Assembly (NCBI GenBank): GCA_046756445.1
Contig: JBHHWI010000006.1
Coordinates: 1-53,418, forward strand
Length of the DNA stretch: 53,418 nt
DNA from: JACZWL01 sp046756445
GTDB taxonomy: Bacteria; Pseudomonadota; Gammaproteobacteria; Steroidobacterales; Woeseiaceae
Reading direction: 5' to 3'
This document shows, one piece after another, positions 18,418 to 25,615 of this stretch. The translations under genes were made by a program, and so were the position numbers. The stretch's first letter is position 1; every line of letters begins with the position of its first letter. The notes below the pieces were generated by a model, which had not been told where the DNA came from, ran no database searches, and saw only the letters and a program-made list of their open reading frames with translations.

Positions 18418-19326
18418 ATGTTACGACAACGAACAATCAAAACCGCAATTCGTGCCACCGGCGTCGGGCTCCATACCGGCGAAAAGGTGTATATGACGCT
18501 GCGCCCGGCGGCAGCGGACGCCGGCATAAACTTTCGTCGCGTCGATCTCGATAACCCGGTAGATATCAAAGCCGACCCCAAGATGGTTGGCGAAACGATG
18601 TTGGGAACCACGTTGATCAAGGACGGCGTCAAGGTGGCGACCGTCGAGCACCTGATGTCTGCTCTGGCTGGTCTCGGAATCGACAATCTGACCGTCGACC
18701 TGTCGGCGCCAGAAGTCCCGATAATGGATGGCAGCGCTGCACCGTTCGTGTTTCTTCTGCAATCTGCCGGCATCGAGGAGCAGCACGCAGCAAAACGCTT
18801 TATTCGCATCAAGAGAAAAATCCGAGTCGAAGACGGCGACAAATGGGCCGAGCTAACACCGTTCAATGGCTTCAAAGTGAATTTCGAGATTTCATTCAAT
18901 CACCCCGTCTTCAACAAGCTTTGCCGCGATGCGTCGATCGATTTTTCATCCACCTCGTTCCTCAAGGAAGTCAGTCGTGCAAGAACGTTCTGTTTCCTGC
19001 GGGACGTCGAGACGCTGCGCGAGCGGAACCTGACGCTCGGTGGCAGCATGGATAACGCAATCGTGCTCGATGACTACCGAATACTGAATGAAGACGGTCT
19101 GCGCTATGCAAACGAGTTCGTCATTCACAAGATCCTGGATGTGATTGGCGACGTGTATTTGCTGGGGCATAGCCTGATCGGTGAGTTCTCCGCGCACAAG
19201 TCGGGGCATGGACTCAATAACAGGCTATTACGCGCGCTTCTGGATGAATCGGCTGCCTGGGAGGAGGTGACCTTCGACGATTCGCGCAAAGCGCCGATTT
19301 CCTACGCCGCCCCTGCGTACGCGTAG
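18418..19326 (+). CDS. lpxC: UDP-3-O-acyl-N-acetylglucosamine deacetylase LpxC
   Basis: LpxC is the zinc deacetylase that commits UDP-GlcNAc to lipid A synthesis. ATG 18418 gives 302 residues (E. coli 305) and the conserved beginning MLRQRTIKTAIRATGVGLHTG. The catalytic E77 and zinc ligand H78 lie in TVEHL; the other ligands are H237 and D241 in HKILDVIGD, and the general-base histidine is in KSGHGLNN. The ribosome site is weak (GGGA, 18404-18407) and lies in a hairpin. In E. coli LpxC is degraded by FtsH; the C-terminus here is different (APAYA). Confidence 0.97.
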   Translation: MLRQRTIKTAIRATGVGLHTGEKVYMTLRPAAADAGINFRRVDLDNPVDIKADPKMVGETMLGTTLIKDGVKVATVEHLMSALAGLGIDNLTVDLSAPEVPIMDGSAAPFVFLLQSAGIEEQHAAKRFIRIKRKIRVEDGDKWAELTPFNGFKVNFEISFNHPVFNKLCRDASIDFSSTSFLKEVSRARTFCFLRDVETLRERNLTLGGSMDNAIVLDDYRILNEDGLRYANEFVIHKILDVIGDVYLLGHSLIGEFSAHKSGHGLNNRLLRALLDESAAWEEVTFDDSRKAPISYAAPAYA

Positions 19327-19331
19327 GTTCA

Positions 19332-19357
19332 TCGCCGGCCGGGACAGTCTCCGGCGA
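19332..19357. terminator. Inverted repeat between lpxC and dciA
   Basis: TCGCCGG (19332-19338) and CCGGCGA (19351-19357) form a perfect seven-base-pair stem with a 12-base loop between the converging 3' ends of lpxC and dciA. There is no T run on either strand, so it may be a weak bidirectional terminator or only an RNA-stabilising stem. Confidence 0.35.
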
Positions 19358-19362
19358 AATGC

Positions 19363-19674
19363 CTACTTGCCCTGTGTCGACGGCGATACCTTGACCTTGC
19401 ATTTGCTGATGTCGGCGCCGGTCATTCGGGCGGCTTCGATCAAGGCGTCGGACTCGAACCGGAGCCTTGCGGCCCAGCTCGATGAGCTGCAAATCAGCAC
19501 AAGCTCCCCGTCGTCGCCCACATTGGCGGCAATCAGATGCGGCTGCGCCTCGTCCGTCAAAACCCCTCTCAACGCGCATGTCAAATCGCCCATTTCTTGA
19601 GCATGTTGGACTATTTTCTCCAGGGGGCCGGCGGGGCCCGCATTCAGCAGATTTTTGAGACGAATTATCGACAT
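19363..19674 (-). CDS. dciA: DUF721 protein, DciA-like helicase loader
   Basis: DUF721 proteins of the DciA family load or operate the replicative helicase DnaB in bacteria that lack DnaC. The ATG at 19674 gives 103 residues; an upstream in-frame TTG at 19725 would give 120. The fold signature is visible as LKNLLNAGPAGPLEKIVQHA, then LVLICSSSSWAARLRFESDALI, the usual DUF721 core. It is short for the family (often about 150). The place, opposite to and between lpxC and an M23 peptidase before secA, is the same as that of the Pseudomonas homologue. Family assignment is firm; function is by homology. Confidence 0.82.
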   Translation of the reverse strand: MSIIRLKNLLNAGPAGPLEKIVQHAQEMGDLTCALRGVLTDEAQPHLIAANVGDDGELVLICSSSSWAARLRFESDALIEAARMTGADISKCKVKVSPSTQGK

Positions 19675-19743
19675 AGAAATGTGACGCAGTTGGCGATTTT
19701 CAGGCCTGGGGGACGACAGAATCAAGCTTACAGGTGCGTGATC

Positions 19744-19772
19744 TTGTAATAGAAAGCCGCTTTATGCATATT
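19744..19772 (+). promoter_or_regulatory. Possible promoter of the riboswitch transcript
   Basis: TTGTAA (19744-19749) and CATATT (19767-19772) are 17 bases apart, each matching the sigma-70 consensus at four of six positions. The predicted start (about 19779) coincides with the beginning of the riboswitch aptamer, which supports the call. Confidence 0.4.
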
Positions 19773-19777
19773 GACAG

Positions 19778-19866
19778 CCTCGACAAGGGCATACTCGCCG
19801 AAAGGCGGGGACGCAAAACCACCGATCTAAGGGACTTGTTCCTAGGATAGCGGGGCTACCGAAGTG
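19778..19866 (+). promoter_or_regulatory. Cyclic di-GMP-I (GEMM-I) riboswitch aptamer
   Basis: The stretch follows the GEMM-I consensus as seen in Vibrio cholerae Vc2. AAGGGC lies at 19785-19790. A stem CGCC/GGCG is capped by a GAAA tetraloop (19796-19807) and followed by the invariant GGGACGCAAA (19808-19817). CC..CCG and CTAA follow; then a second stem 19830-19834/19839-19843 with a CUUG loop, TAGGA, and finally TAGCGGGGCTACCGA (19848-19862), nearly identical to Vc2. The position equivalent to Vc2 G20 reads G by eye, favouring c-di-GMP over cGAMP. It lies 120 bases before the M23 gene on the same strand. The expression platform is not obvious. Confidence 0.9.
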
Positions 19867-19890
19867 ACCATTGCACGCAGTCCGACAGCA

Positions 19891-19989
19891 ATGAGACGGC
19901 GCCAGGCATGGCAGCGGATCTGCGACTCAACTGGTTTTAAATCTGGGATGAACAATACGAAAAACAGACATCCGGGGCTCGCTCGATGA
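19891..19989 (+). CDS. Possible 32-codon leader ORF
   Basis: An ATG at 19891, just after the riboswitch, opens a frame of 32 codons that ends in TGA at 19987-19989, overlapping the M23 start as ATGA. The product begins MRRRQAWQRICD and resembles nothing I know. No clear ribosome site precedes it. Its end at exactly the coupling position is suggestive, but a frame this short can arise by chance. Confidence 0.2.
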   Translation: MRRRQAWQRICDSTGFKSGMNNTKNRHPGLAR

Positions 19990-20918
19990 ATGTAGTCATA
20001 TTCGGCAAGGGGTTCGGAAAACCCCGGCAGCTAAACCTGTCAGGCGGATCGGCAGCGGCCTTGAGCATTCTCATTGCCGCTGCGCTGTGCTCAGCGACTT
20101 TTATGGGAGGCCGCTGGTATGCATCGCAAACGGGCTCTGGTGTCCCGATGTCCGAGATGGAGAACCTGACCGGCGAGATCGAAACGCAACGCGACGCCAT
20201 CGCCACGACGCGACAGCAAACCGAAGACACGCTCGATGCGCTGGCGATCCGGATCGGTCAGATGAATGCGCGTATTATCCGTCTGGATGCGCTCGGCAGG
20301 CGGCTCACCGATATGGCCGGTCTGGAGGGCGGCGAATTCGACTTCGACTCGAATCCGGCGATCGGTGGACCCGAAGAGCCGTATCCGGTCGGCTCGGCGG
20401 TCGCGGTACCCGAGGTGCTCGCGGCGATGGAACACCTCGACTATCAGCTCGGCGACCGCGAGGTGCAACTGGGTGTTCTGGAAAGTGTTCTCATGAACAA
20501 ACAGCTTCGCGCCAGAGTCTACCCGCAGGGCCGACCGGTCAGGTCCGGCTGGATGTCTTCCTATTTCGGACGGCGCACCGATCCCTTCACCGGGAAACCC
20601 GCGAATCATAAAGGCGTGGATTTTGCCGGCAAGCTGGGCTCGGAAATCATTGCGGTTGCAGACGGAGTCGTAACCTGGTCCTCGCAGCGGTACGGCTTCG
20701 GCAAGCTGGTAGAGATCAATCACGGCAACGGCTACTCGACCCGTTACGCGCACAACTCAGAAAACCTGGTTTCTGTCGGCCAGGAGGTCAGGAAAGGGCA
20801 GACCGTCGCCCTGATGGGCGATACCGGCCGGGCCACCGGGCCGAACCTGCATTTCGAGGTGCTCCACCGCGGCAACCGCGTCAATCCGGTCAAGTTCATT
20901 CGCCAGGGCGCGAACTAA
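19986..20918 (+). CDS. M23 (LytM-domain) peptidoglycan peptidase family protein
   Basis: M23 peptidases are zinc enzymes that cut peptide cross-links in peptidoglycan. The 310-residue protein has an uncleaved-type N-terminal membrane segment (about 22-42), a periplasmic helical stretch (about 55-165, probably coiled coil) and the M23 domain (about 180-306). Zinc ligands H208, D212 and H289 and catalytic-type H256 are present, but the first residue of the usual HLH motif is N287. In Staphylococcus LytM the matching histidine is catalytic, so activity may be reduced or the protein may act as a regulator, like EnvC or NlpD. It lies between dciA and secA as in Pseudomonas, behind a c-di-GMP riboswitch. 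Confidence 0.9.
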   Translation: MNVVIFGKGFGKPRQLNLSGGSAAALSILIAAALCSATFMGGRWYASQTGSGVPMSEMENLTGEIETQRDAIATTRQQTEDTLDALAIRIGQMNARIIRLDALGRRLTDMAGLEGGEFDFDSNPAIGGPEEPYPVGSAVAVPEVLAAMEHLDYQLGDREVQLGVLESVLMNKQLRARVYPQGRPVRSGWMSSYFGRRTDPFTGKPANHKGVDFAGKLGSEIIAVADGVVTWSSQRYGFGKLVEINHGNGYSTRYAHNSENLVSVGQEVRKGQTVALMGDTGRATGPNLHFEVLHRGNRVNPVKFIRQGAN

Positions 20919-20925
20919 GCGAGCT

Positions 20926-20948
20926 GCGGCGTCCGCCGCTTGTCTTTT
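20926..20948 (+). terminator. Weak terminator after the M23 gene
   Basis: GCGGC (20926-20930) pairs with GCCGC (20935-20939) across a four-base loop and is followed by TTGTCTTTT. The stem is short and the T run interrupted, so some read-through into secA is likely. Confidence 0.45.
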
Positions 20949-20985
20949 CACCAATCGGCCGCACATTGCTTGGGCGGCCGGCCTG

Positions 20986-21016
20986 TTGATGCAATCTCCG
21001 GGTCAGTCCGTAAAAT
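20986..21016 (+). promoter_or_regulatory. Possible secA promoter
   Basis: TTGATG (20986-20991) and TAAAAT (21011-21016) are good hexamers, but the spacer of 19 bases is longer than ideal. The position, 48 bases before the secA start, is suitable. Confidence 0.35.
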
Positions 21017-21063
21017 AGCGGCCTTCGTGGCTTCAATCTGATCGTCCTTGCCTGGAACCCTGA

Positions 21064-23781
21064 GTGGCTAACTTTCTAACCCGTATCTTCGGCAGCCGGA
21101 ATCAGCGGCTGCTTCGGCGATATGGAAGAGTCGTTGCGAAGATCAACGCGCTCGAAGAAGGCATCCAGAGTCTCGGCGACGAGCAGCTGCGGGCCAGAAC
21201 GCAGGAATTTCGAACGCGATACGCGGACGGCGAGAGCCTTGACGATCTGCTCCCCGAGGCGTTTGCGGTGGCCCGCGAGGCGTCCGTGCGCACACTCGGC
21301 CTGAGGCCGTTCGACGTGCAGCTGATCGGCGGCATGGTATTGCACGACGGGAACATCGCCGAAATGCGTACCGGCGAGGGCAAGACCCTCGTCGCCACAC
21401 TGCCTGCCTACCTGAACGCGATCAGCGGCAGGGGCGTTCACATCGTGACCGTGAACGAATATCTGGCCGGACGCGACGCGGACTGGATGGGCCCGATTTA
21501 CGAATTCCTGGGCTTGACGGTCGGCGTCTCGAAAAGCGGCCAGACGCCGGATGAGAAACGCGAGGCGTACGACGCCGACATCACCTACGCAACCAACAAT
21601 GAGCTCGGCTTCGACTACCTGCGCGATAACCTGGCATTTTCCCTCGACGCGAAATCACAGCGCGATCTGAACTTTGCGATCGTCGACGAAGTGGATTCGA
21701 TCCTGATCGATGAGGCGAGGACGCCTCTGATCATCTCGGGACCGACCGAGGAAAGCACCGACCTCTACCAGAAGATAAACAAGCTTATTCCCAAGCTTGT
21801 TGAACAAAGGCAAGAGGACGGCCCGGGAGACTACTCGAAAGACGAGAAGGCAAAGCAGGTTCACGTCACCGAGGACGGCCATCAAAACGTCGAGGACCTG
21901 ATGACGCAATCCGGCCTGCTGGGGGAAGGCGAGAGCCTGTACGACGCCGCCAACATCCGGCTGGTTCATCATCTCAACGCTGCGTTGCGCGCGCACGCGA
22001 TGTTCAAGAAGGACGTCGATTACATCGTCAAGGACGGCGAGATCGTAATCGTCGACGAGTTCACCGGCCGGACCATGGCCGGCCGGCGCTGGTCCGATGG
22101 CCTGCACCAGGCGGTGGAAGCGAAGGAGGGTGTCGCGATCAAGCGCGAGAACCAGACGGTCGCATCCATCACGTTTCAAAACTACTTCAGGCTCTACGAT
22201 AACCTGTCCGGCATGACAGGCACGGCCGATACCGAGGCATTCGAGTTTCAACAGATCTACGGCCTGGAAGTCATCGTGATCCCGACGCACGAGCCGATGA
22301 TTCGGGATGACGCGTCGGATCTCGTGTACCTGACCGAGGCCGACAAGTTCGACGCGATCATCGAGGACATCAGGGACTGCCGTGACCGCGGGCAGCCGGT
22401 GCTTGTTGGCACCACGTCAATCGAGACCTCGGAGGAACTGTCGTCAATTCTGAAGAAGAAAAACATTAAACATCAGGTACTGAACGCAAAGCAGCACGAA
22501 CGGGAAGCCGTCGTCGTGCAGCAGGCAGGACGTCCGGGAACCGTGACTATCGCAACCAACATGGCGGGTCGGGGCACCGACATCGTGTTGGGCGGTAATC
22601 TGGAGGCCGAACTCACTGCGGTCGGCGATGGCACCGACAAGGACGGCATCAGGGCAGACTGGCAGGAGCGACACAACCAGGTGATAGAGGCGGGCGGCCT
22701 GCACATCGTCGGCACGGAACGGCACGAATCGCGTCGCATCGACAACCAGCTCCGGGGACGCTCGGGCAGACAGGGCGACCCCGGCTCCAGCCGTTTCTAC
22801 CTGTCCATGGAGGACAGCCTGATGCGGATTTTCGGTGATCCCGACCGCACCAAATCGCTTTTGGCACGGGCCGGGATGCGCGAAGGCGAAGCGATAGAGA
22901 GCAAACTGCTGACGCGTCAGATCGAGCGGGCGCAACGCAAGGTCGAGGCCCACAATTTTGACATTCGAAAGAATCTTCTGGAGTACGATGACGTCGCCAA
23001 CGACCAGCGGAAGGTCGTTTACTACCAACGCTCGGAACTGATGGCTGCGGACGAGGTCGCCGACTCGGTGACGGCCATTCGCGAAGAGGTTGTCGATTCG
23101 GTCGTCGATCAGTACATCCCGCCCGGAAGTCTGGAAGAACAATGGGATCCGGATGCCCTGGGCCATGCCATCGAGCATGACTTTGCCGTGCACCTTCCGG
23201 TGAGCCAGTGGCTGAAGGATGAGCCGACGCTGAACGAGGAGGGCGTTCGGGCACGGTGTGTAGAGAGTCTGCAGGCGAATTACGACGAGAAAGTCCGCGA
23301 GATCGGTGAGGACAGGATGCGCCACGTCGAAAAAGAAGTGATGTTGATGCAACTCGATCATCACTGGAAGGAACACCTCGCGGCCATGGATTACCTGAGA
23401 CAGGGAATTCACCTTCGGGGTTACGCGCAGAAAAACCCGAAGCAGGAATACAAACGCGAGGCATTCGAGATGTTCGGTGTCATGCTGGATCAGATCAAGC
23501 ACGACACGATCAGTATCCTCTCCAGGGTCAGAATACAAAGCCAGGCAGACGTCGAGAGGATGGAGGCGCAACGCCGTGCCGCACAGGCAATGGAATTCAG
23601 ACACGCGGAGGCTTCCGCGCTCGGCCAGCGGCAAGCGGCAGTCGCCCAGGGCGGCGGGGCGCCACCGCCGGCGCCATCGCACACCCCCTTCGTCCGAAGC
23701 GCGCGCAAGGTAGGCCGGAACGAGCCCTGCCCGTGCGGTTCCGGCAAGAAATACAAGCACTGCCACGGGAGACTCTCATAG
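21064..23781 (+). CDS. secA: Preprotein translocase ATPase SecA
   Basis: SecA drives export of unfolded proteins through SecYEG. The GTG at 21064 yields MANFLTRIFGSRNQRLLRRY, matching the E. coli start. Nucleotide domain 1 has the Walker A TGEGKT (K107) and the Walker B sequence IVDEVDSILIDEART; the second nucleotide domain has TNMAGRGTDIVLGG and QLRGRSGRQGDPG. The C-terminus has a proline-rich linker and the zinc-binding tail CPCGSGKKYKHCHG that binds SecB. Its 905 residues match the usual length. No secM-like leader is seen between the M23 gene and secA. Confidence 0.98.
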   Translation: MANFLTRIFGSRNQRLLRRYGRVVAKINALEEGIQSLGDEQLRARTQEFRTRYADGESLDDLLPEAFAVAREASVRTLGLRPFDVQLIGGMVLHDGNIAEMRTGEGKTLVATLPAYLNAISGRGVHIVTVNEYLAGRDADWMGPIYEFLGLTVGVSKSGQTPDEKREAYDADITYATNNELGFDYLRDNLAFSLDAKSQRDLNFAIVDEVDSILIDEARTPLIISGPTEESTDLYQKINKLIPKLVEQRQEDGPGDYSKDEKAKQVHVTEDGHQNVEDLMTQSGLLGEGESLYDAANIRLVHHLNAALRAHAMFKKDVDYIVKDGEIVIVDEFTGRTMAGRRWSDGLHQAVEAKEGVAIKRENQTVASITFQNYFRLYDNLSGMTGTADTEAFEFQQIYGLEVIVIPTHEPMIRDDASDLVYLTEADKFDAIIEDIRDCRDRGQPVLVGTTSIETSEELSSILKKKNIKHQVLNAKQHEREAVVVQQAGRPGTVTIATNMAGRGTDIVLGGNLEAELTAVGDGTDKDGIRADWQERHNQVIEAGGLHIVGTERHESRRIDNQLRGRSGRQGDPGSSRFYLSMEDSLMRIFGDPDRTKSLLARAGMREGEAIESKLLTRQIERAQRKVEAHNFDIRKNLLEYDDVANDQRKVVYYQRSELMAADEVADSVTAIREEVVDSVVDQYIPPGSLEEQWDPDALGHAIEHDFAVHLPVSQWLKDEPTLNEEGVRARCVESLQANYDEKVREIGEDRMRHVEKEVMLMQLDHHWKEHLAAMDYLRQGIHLRGYAQKNPKQEYKREAFEMFGVMLDQIKHDTISILSRVRIQSQADVERMEAQRRAAQAMEFRHAEASALGQRQAAVAQGGGAPPPAPSHTPFVRSARKVGRNEPCPCGSGKKYKHCHGRLS

Positions 23782-24185
23782 CCCGGATTCGGGTTGCCGC
23801 CGGCATCCTTCGTGATAAGGAAGGCCGCGTATTGATCGCACAGCGGACCGGTGAGGATTCGTTCACAGGCTTGTGGGAATTTCCCGGCGGCAAGATCCGC
23901 GACGATGAAGAAAGCCTGTCAGCGCTGAGGCGGGAATTGGATGAGGAGCTGGGGGTGAGGATTCTGGGGCAGACCCTGTTCGTGAGCCTGGACCATGACT
24001 ACCCGGACAGGTCCGTTTCGATCGATTTCTACCTGATCGATGAATGGGCGAACACGCCCGAAGGAAAGGATGGTCAGGACCTGACGTGGATCAGGCCGGA
24101 CGCGCTGGCGGAAAACATGGTTTTGCCTGCCGACGGGCCGGTTCTGGAGGCATTGCGGCGGCTCGCCTCGTCAGCAGATGCTTAG
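23733..24185 (+). CDS. mutT: MutT-like Nudix hydrolase (8-oxo-dGTP diphosphatase)
   Basis: MutT removes 8-oxo-dGTP from the nucleotide pool. The Nudix box runs from GGKIRDDEESLSALRRELDE into ELGV, and GLWEFPGGK is typical of MutT. The gene follows secA as in E. coli. The start is uncertain: the conserved part begins at about 23780, but no ATG, GTG or TTG lies there. GTG 23733, inside secA, gives 150 residues with about 15 extra ones; an ATA at 23777 overlapping the secA TAG would suit the GGGA element nearby. The 3' end overlaps the converging zapD by 15 bases. Confidence 0.85.
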   Translation: MRFRQEIQALPRETLIARIRVAAGILRDKEGRVLIAQRTGEDSFTGLWEFPGGKIRDDEESLSALRRELDEELGVRILGQTLFVSLDHDYPDRSVSIDFYLIDEWANTPEGKDGQDLTWIRPDALAENMVLPADGPVLEALRRLASSADA

Positions 24186-24974
24186 CTGAAAATGCACGTC
24201 GTGTCCGGTTTGCACGGCGCGCCTTCCGATACTCGACCATTCCAGGAATCGCACCGTGAAGCGATGCTGGCTGGCGCTGATTTCGGGATACAGGGGACTG
24301 TCCTCGGACAGCGTCACCCGCAGGAGCCGGCATTGAAGGTGCTTTTGCATGTTGTGCTGATACATGCCGTTTATCGCGGTCTTCTCCAGCGGTTGCGCCG
24401 TCTCGCGTATCAGCCACAGGAGCTCGACGACGGCATCACAAACGGGCCGAATGACGCCCAGCCAACCCTGGAGGTCCTGCAGTCGTCTGGCAAACGGCTG
24501 TCTCAGCCAATGGTTGTACTCCGGCAGGTCGAATTCACAGGAACCTCCCGGAATCGAGCTGCGGTGCTTGATCGCATTCAGGAATTCGCAGTCCTTTAAC
24601 GGCTGCAAGAACTGCGTGCCCGCCGAATCCACTTCATTCCGGCTCTCCAGGAGGTTCCCGAGCAGCGTGTCCAGCCGCCGCGTGTCGACTCCGGGCTGGC
24701 TCACGAATCGCTCGAGGCTCTCGATCTGATGGTCGAGTTCCTTGTGTACATCACTGCGAACATCACCGCGCGTCAGAATGGCCATGATCTCCAGCAGGCT
24801 GGAGGTCGCAGCGCGAGTTGCCCAGTCGGATTCGAGCTCGCTGTTGTACAGCATCTGCTGGTAGAGGAACTCGAGCCTGAGAAAGGTCCGCATGCGTTCA
24901 TTGAGGGGCTGCTCGTATTCGGCCAGGCGGCGGCCGACGAACGCCGGGGCAATGCTGGAGGCAGGCTTCGCCAT
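24171..24974 (-). CDS. zapD: Cell division protein ZapD
   Basis: ZapD (DUF1342, YacF) is a cytoplasmic dimer that bundles FtsZ filaments by binding the FtsZ C-terminal peptide, which is intact in this genome. The 267-residue protein has the family patterns YEQPLNERMRTFLRLEFL (about 20-37), RLDTLLGNL and IPGGSCEFDLPEYNHWL (about 140-156). E. coli ZapD has 247 residues. It follows coaE by 23 bases on the minus strand, as in E. coli. Confidence 0.94.
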   Translation of the reverse strand: MAKPASSIAPAFVGRRLAEYEQPLNERMRTFLRLEFLYQQMLYNSELESDWATRAATSSLLEIMAILTRGDVRSDVHKELDHQIESLERFVSQPGVDTRRLDTLLGNLLESRNEVDSAGTQFLQPLKDCEFLNAIKHRSSIPGGSCEFDLPEYNHWLRQPFARRLQDLQGWLGVIRPVCDAVVELLWLIRETAQPLEKTAINGMYQHNMQKHLQCRLLRVTLSEDSPLYPEISASQHRFTVRFLEWSSIGRRAVQTGHDVHFQLSIC

Positions 24975-24997
24975 GGGCGGTATTCTGCGTCAGGCCG

Positions 24998-25615
24998 TCA
25001 CTCAGGGCAAATGACGGCCTTTTGCGACAGGTACTTCTCGTGCAGAGCGGCGACCTGTTGCCGCGTGCCCGACAGGTCGTCATTGTTTGCAATGACATCA
25101 TCGGCGATCGCCAGACGCTCCTGCCTGCCGGCCTGCGCCGCCATGATACGGCGCGCACGCGTTTCGTCTTGCGCGTCGCGTGCGAGAAGACGCCGGAGCT
25201 GAGTGTCCTCGTCGCAATCGACGACGAGAACGCGATCCATCAGCTTTCGTATCGGAGACTCGGCGAGCAGGGGCACTACGATGATCTGATACGGGCCGCC
25301 TGCGGCCCGCGACTGAGTCATTGCCTCTTCGCGGATTCTCGGGTGCAGAATCGACTCCAGCTTCGCCCGGCAAACCTCATCGGAAAACACGAGTTCCCGC
25401 ATCGCGCCGCGGTTCAGGCGGCCATCCGCGTCGATTACGTCATCACCGAAGGCAACGCGGATCTCGTCGAGCGCAGGTTTGCCCGGCTCGACCAGCTCGC
25501 GTGCGATGACGTCTGTGTCGATGACCGGCACACCGAGCCCTGCAAAGAACTCTGCAACGGTAGTCTTGCCGCTCGCAATACCGCCGGTCAGTCCGATACG
25601 AAGCGGTCGCTTCAT
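24998..25615 (-). CDS. coaE: Dephospho-CoA kinase CoaE
   Basis: CoaE phosphorylates dephospho-CoA in the last step of coenzyme A synthesis. The ATG at 25615 overlaps the pilD stop by one base and gives 205 residues (E. coli 206). The P-loop GLTGGIASGKTTVA covers residues 8-21 with K17; VPVIDTDVIARELV and the LESILHPRIRE segment are typical. The open frame extends further upstream inside pilD, but that part has no homology. Confidence 0.96.
   Translation of the reverse strand: MKRPLRIGLTGGIASGKTTVAEFFAGLGVPVIDTDVIARELVEPGKPALDEIRVAFGDDVIDADGRLNRGAMRELVFSDEVCRAKLESILHPRIREEAMTQSRAAGGPYQIIVVPLLAESPIRKLMDRVLVVDCDEDTQLRRLLARDAQDETRARRIMAAQAGRQERLAIADDVIANNDDLSGTRQQVAALHEKYLSQKAVICPE

Noticed and set aside
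21000..21063. secM-like arrest-peptide gene before secA
   Set aside because: No small frame with a signal sequence and an arrest motif is present between the M23 gene and secA.
22444..23766. 440-codon antisense frame in secA
   Set aside because: It lies wholly inside secA and its translation has no recognisable domain.
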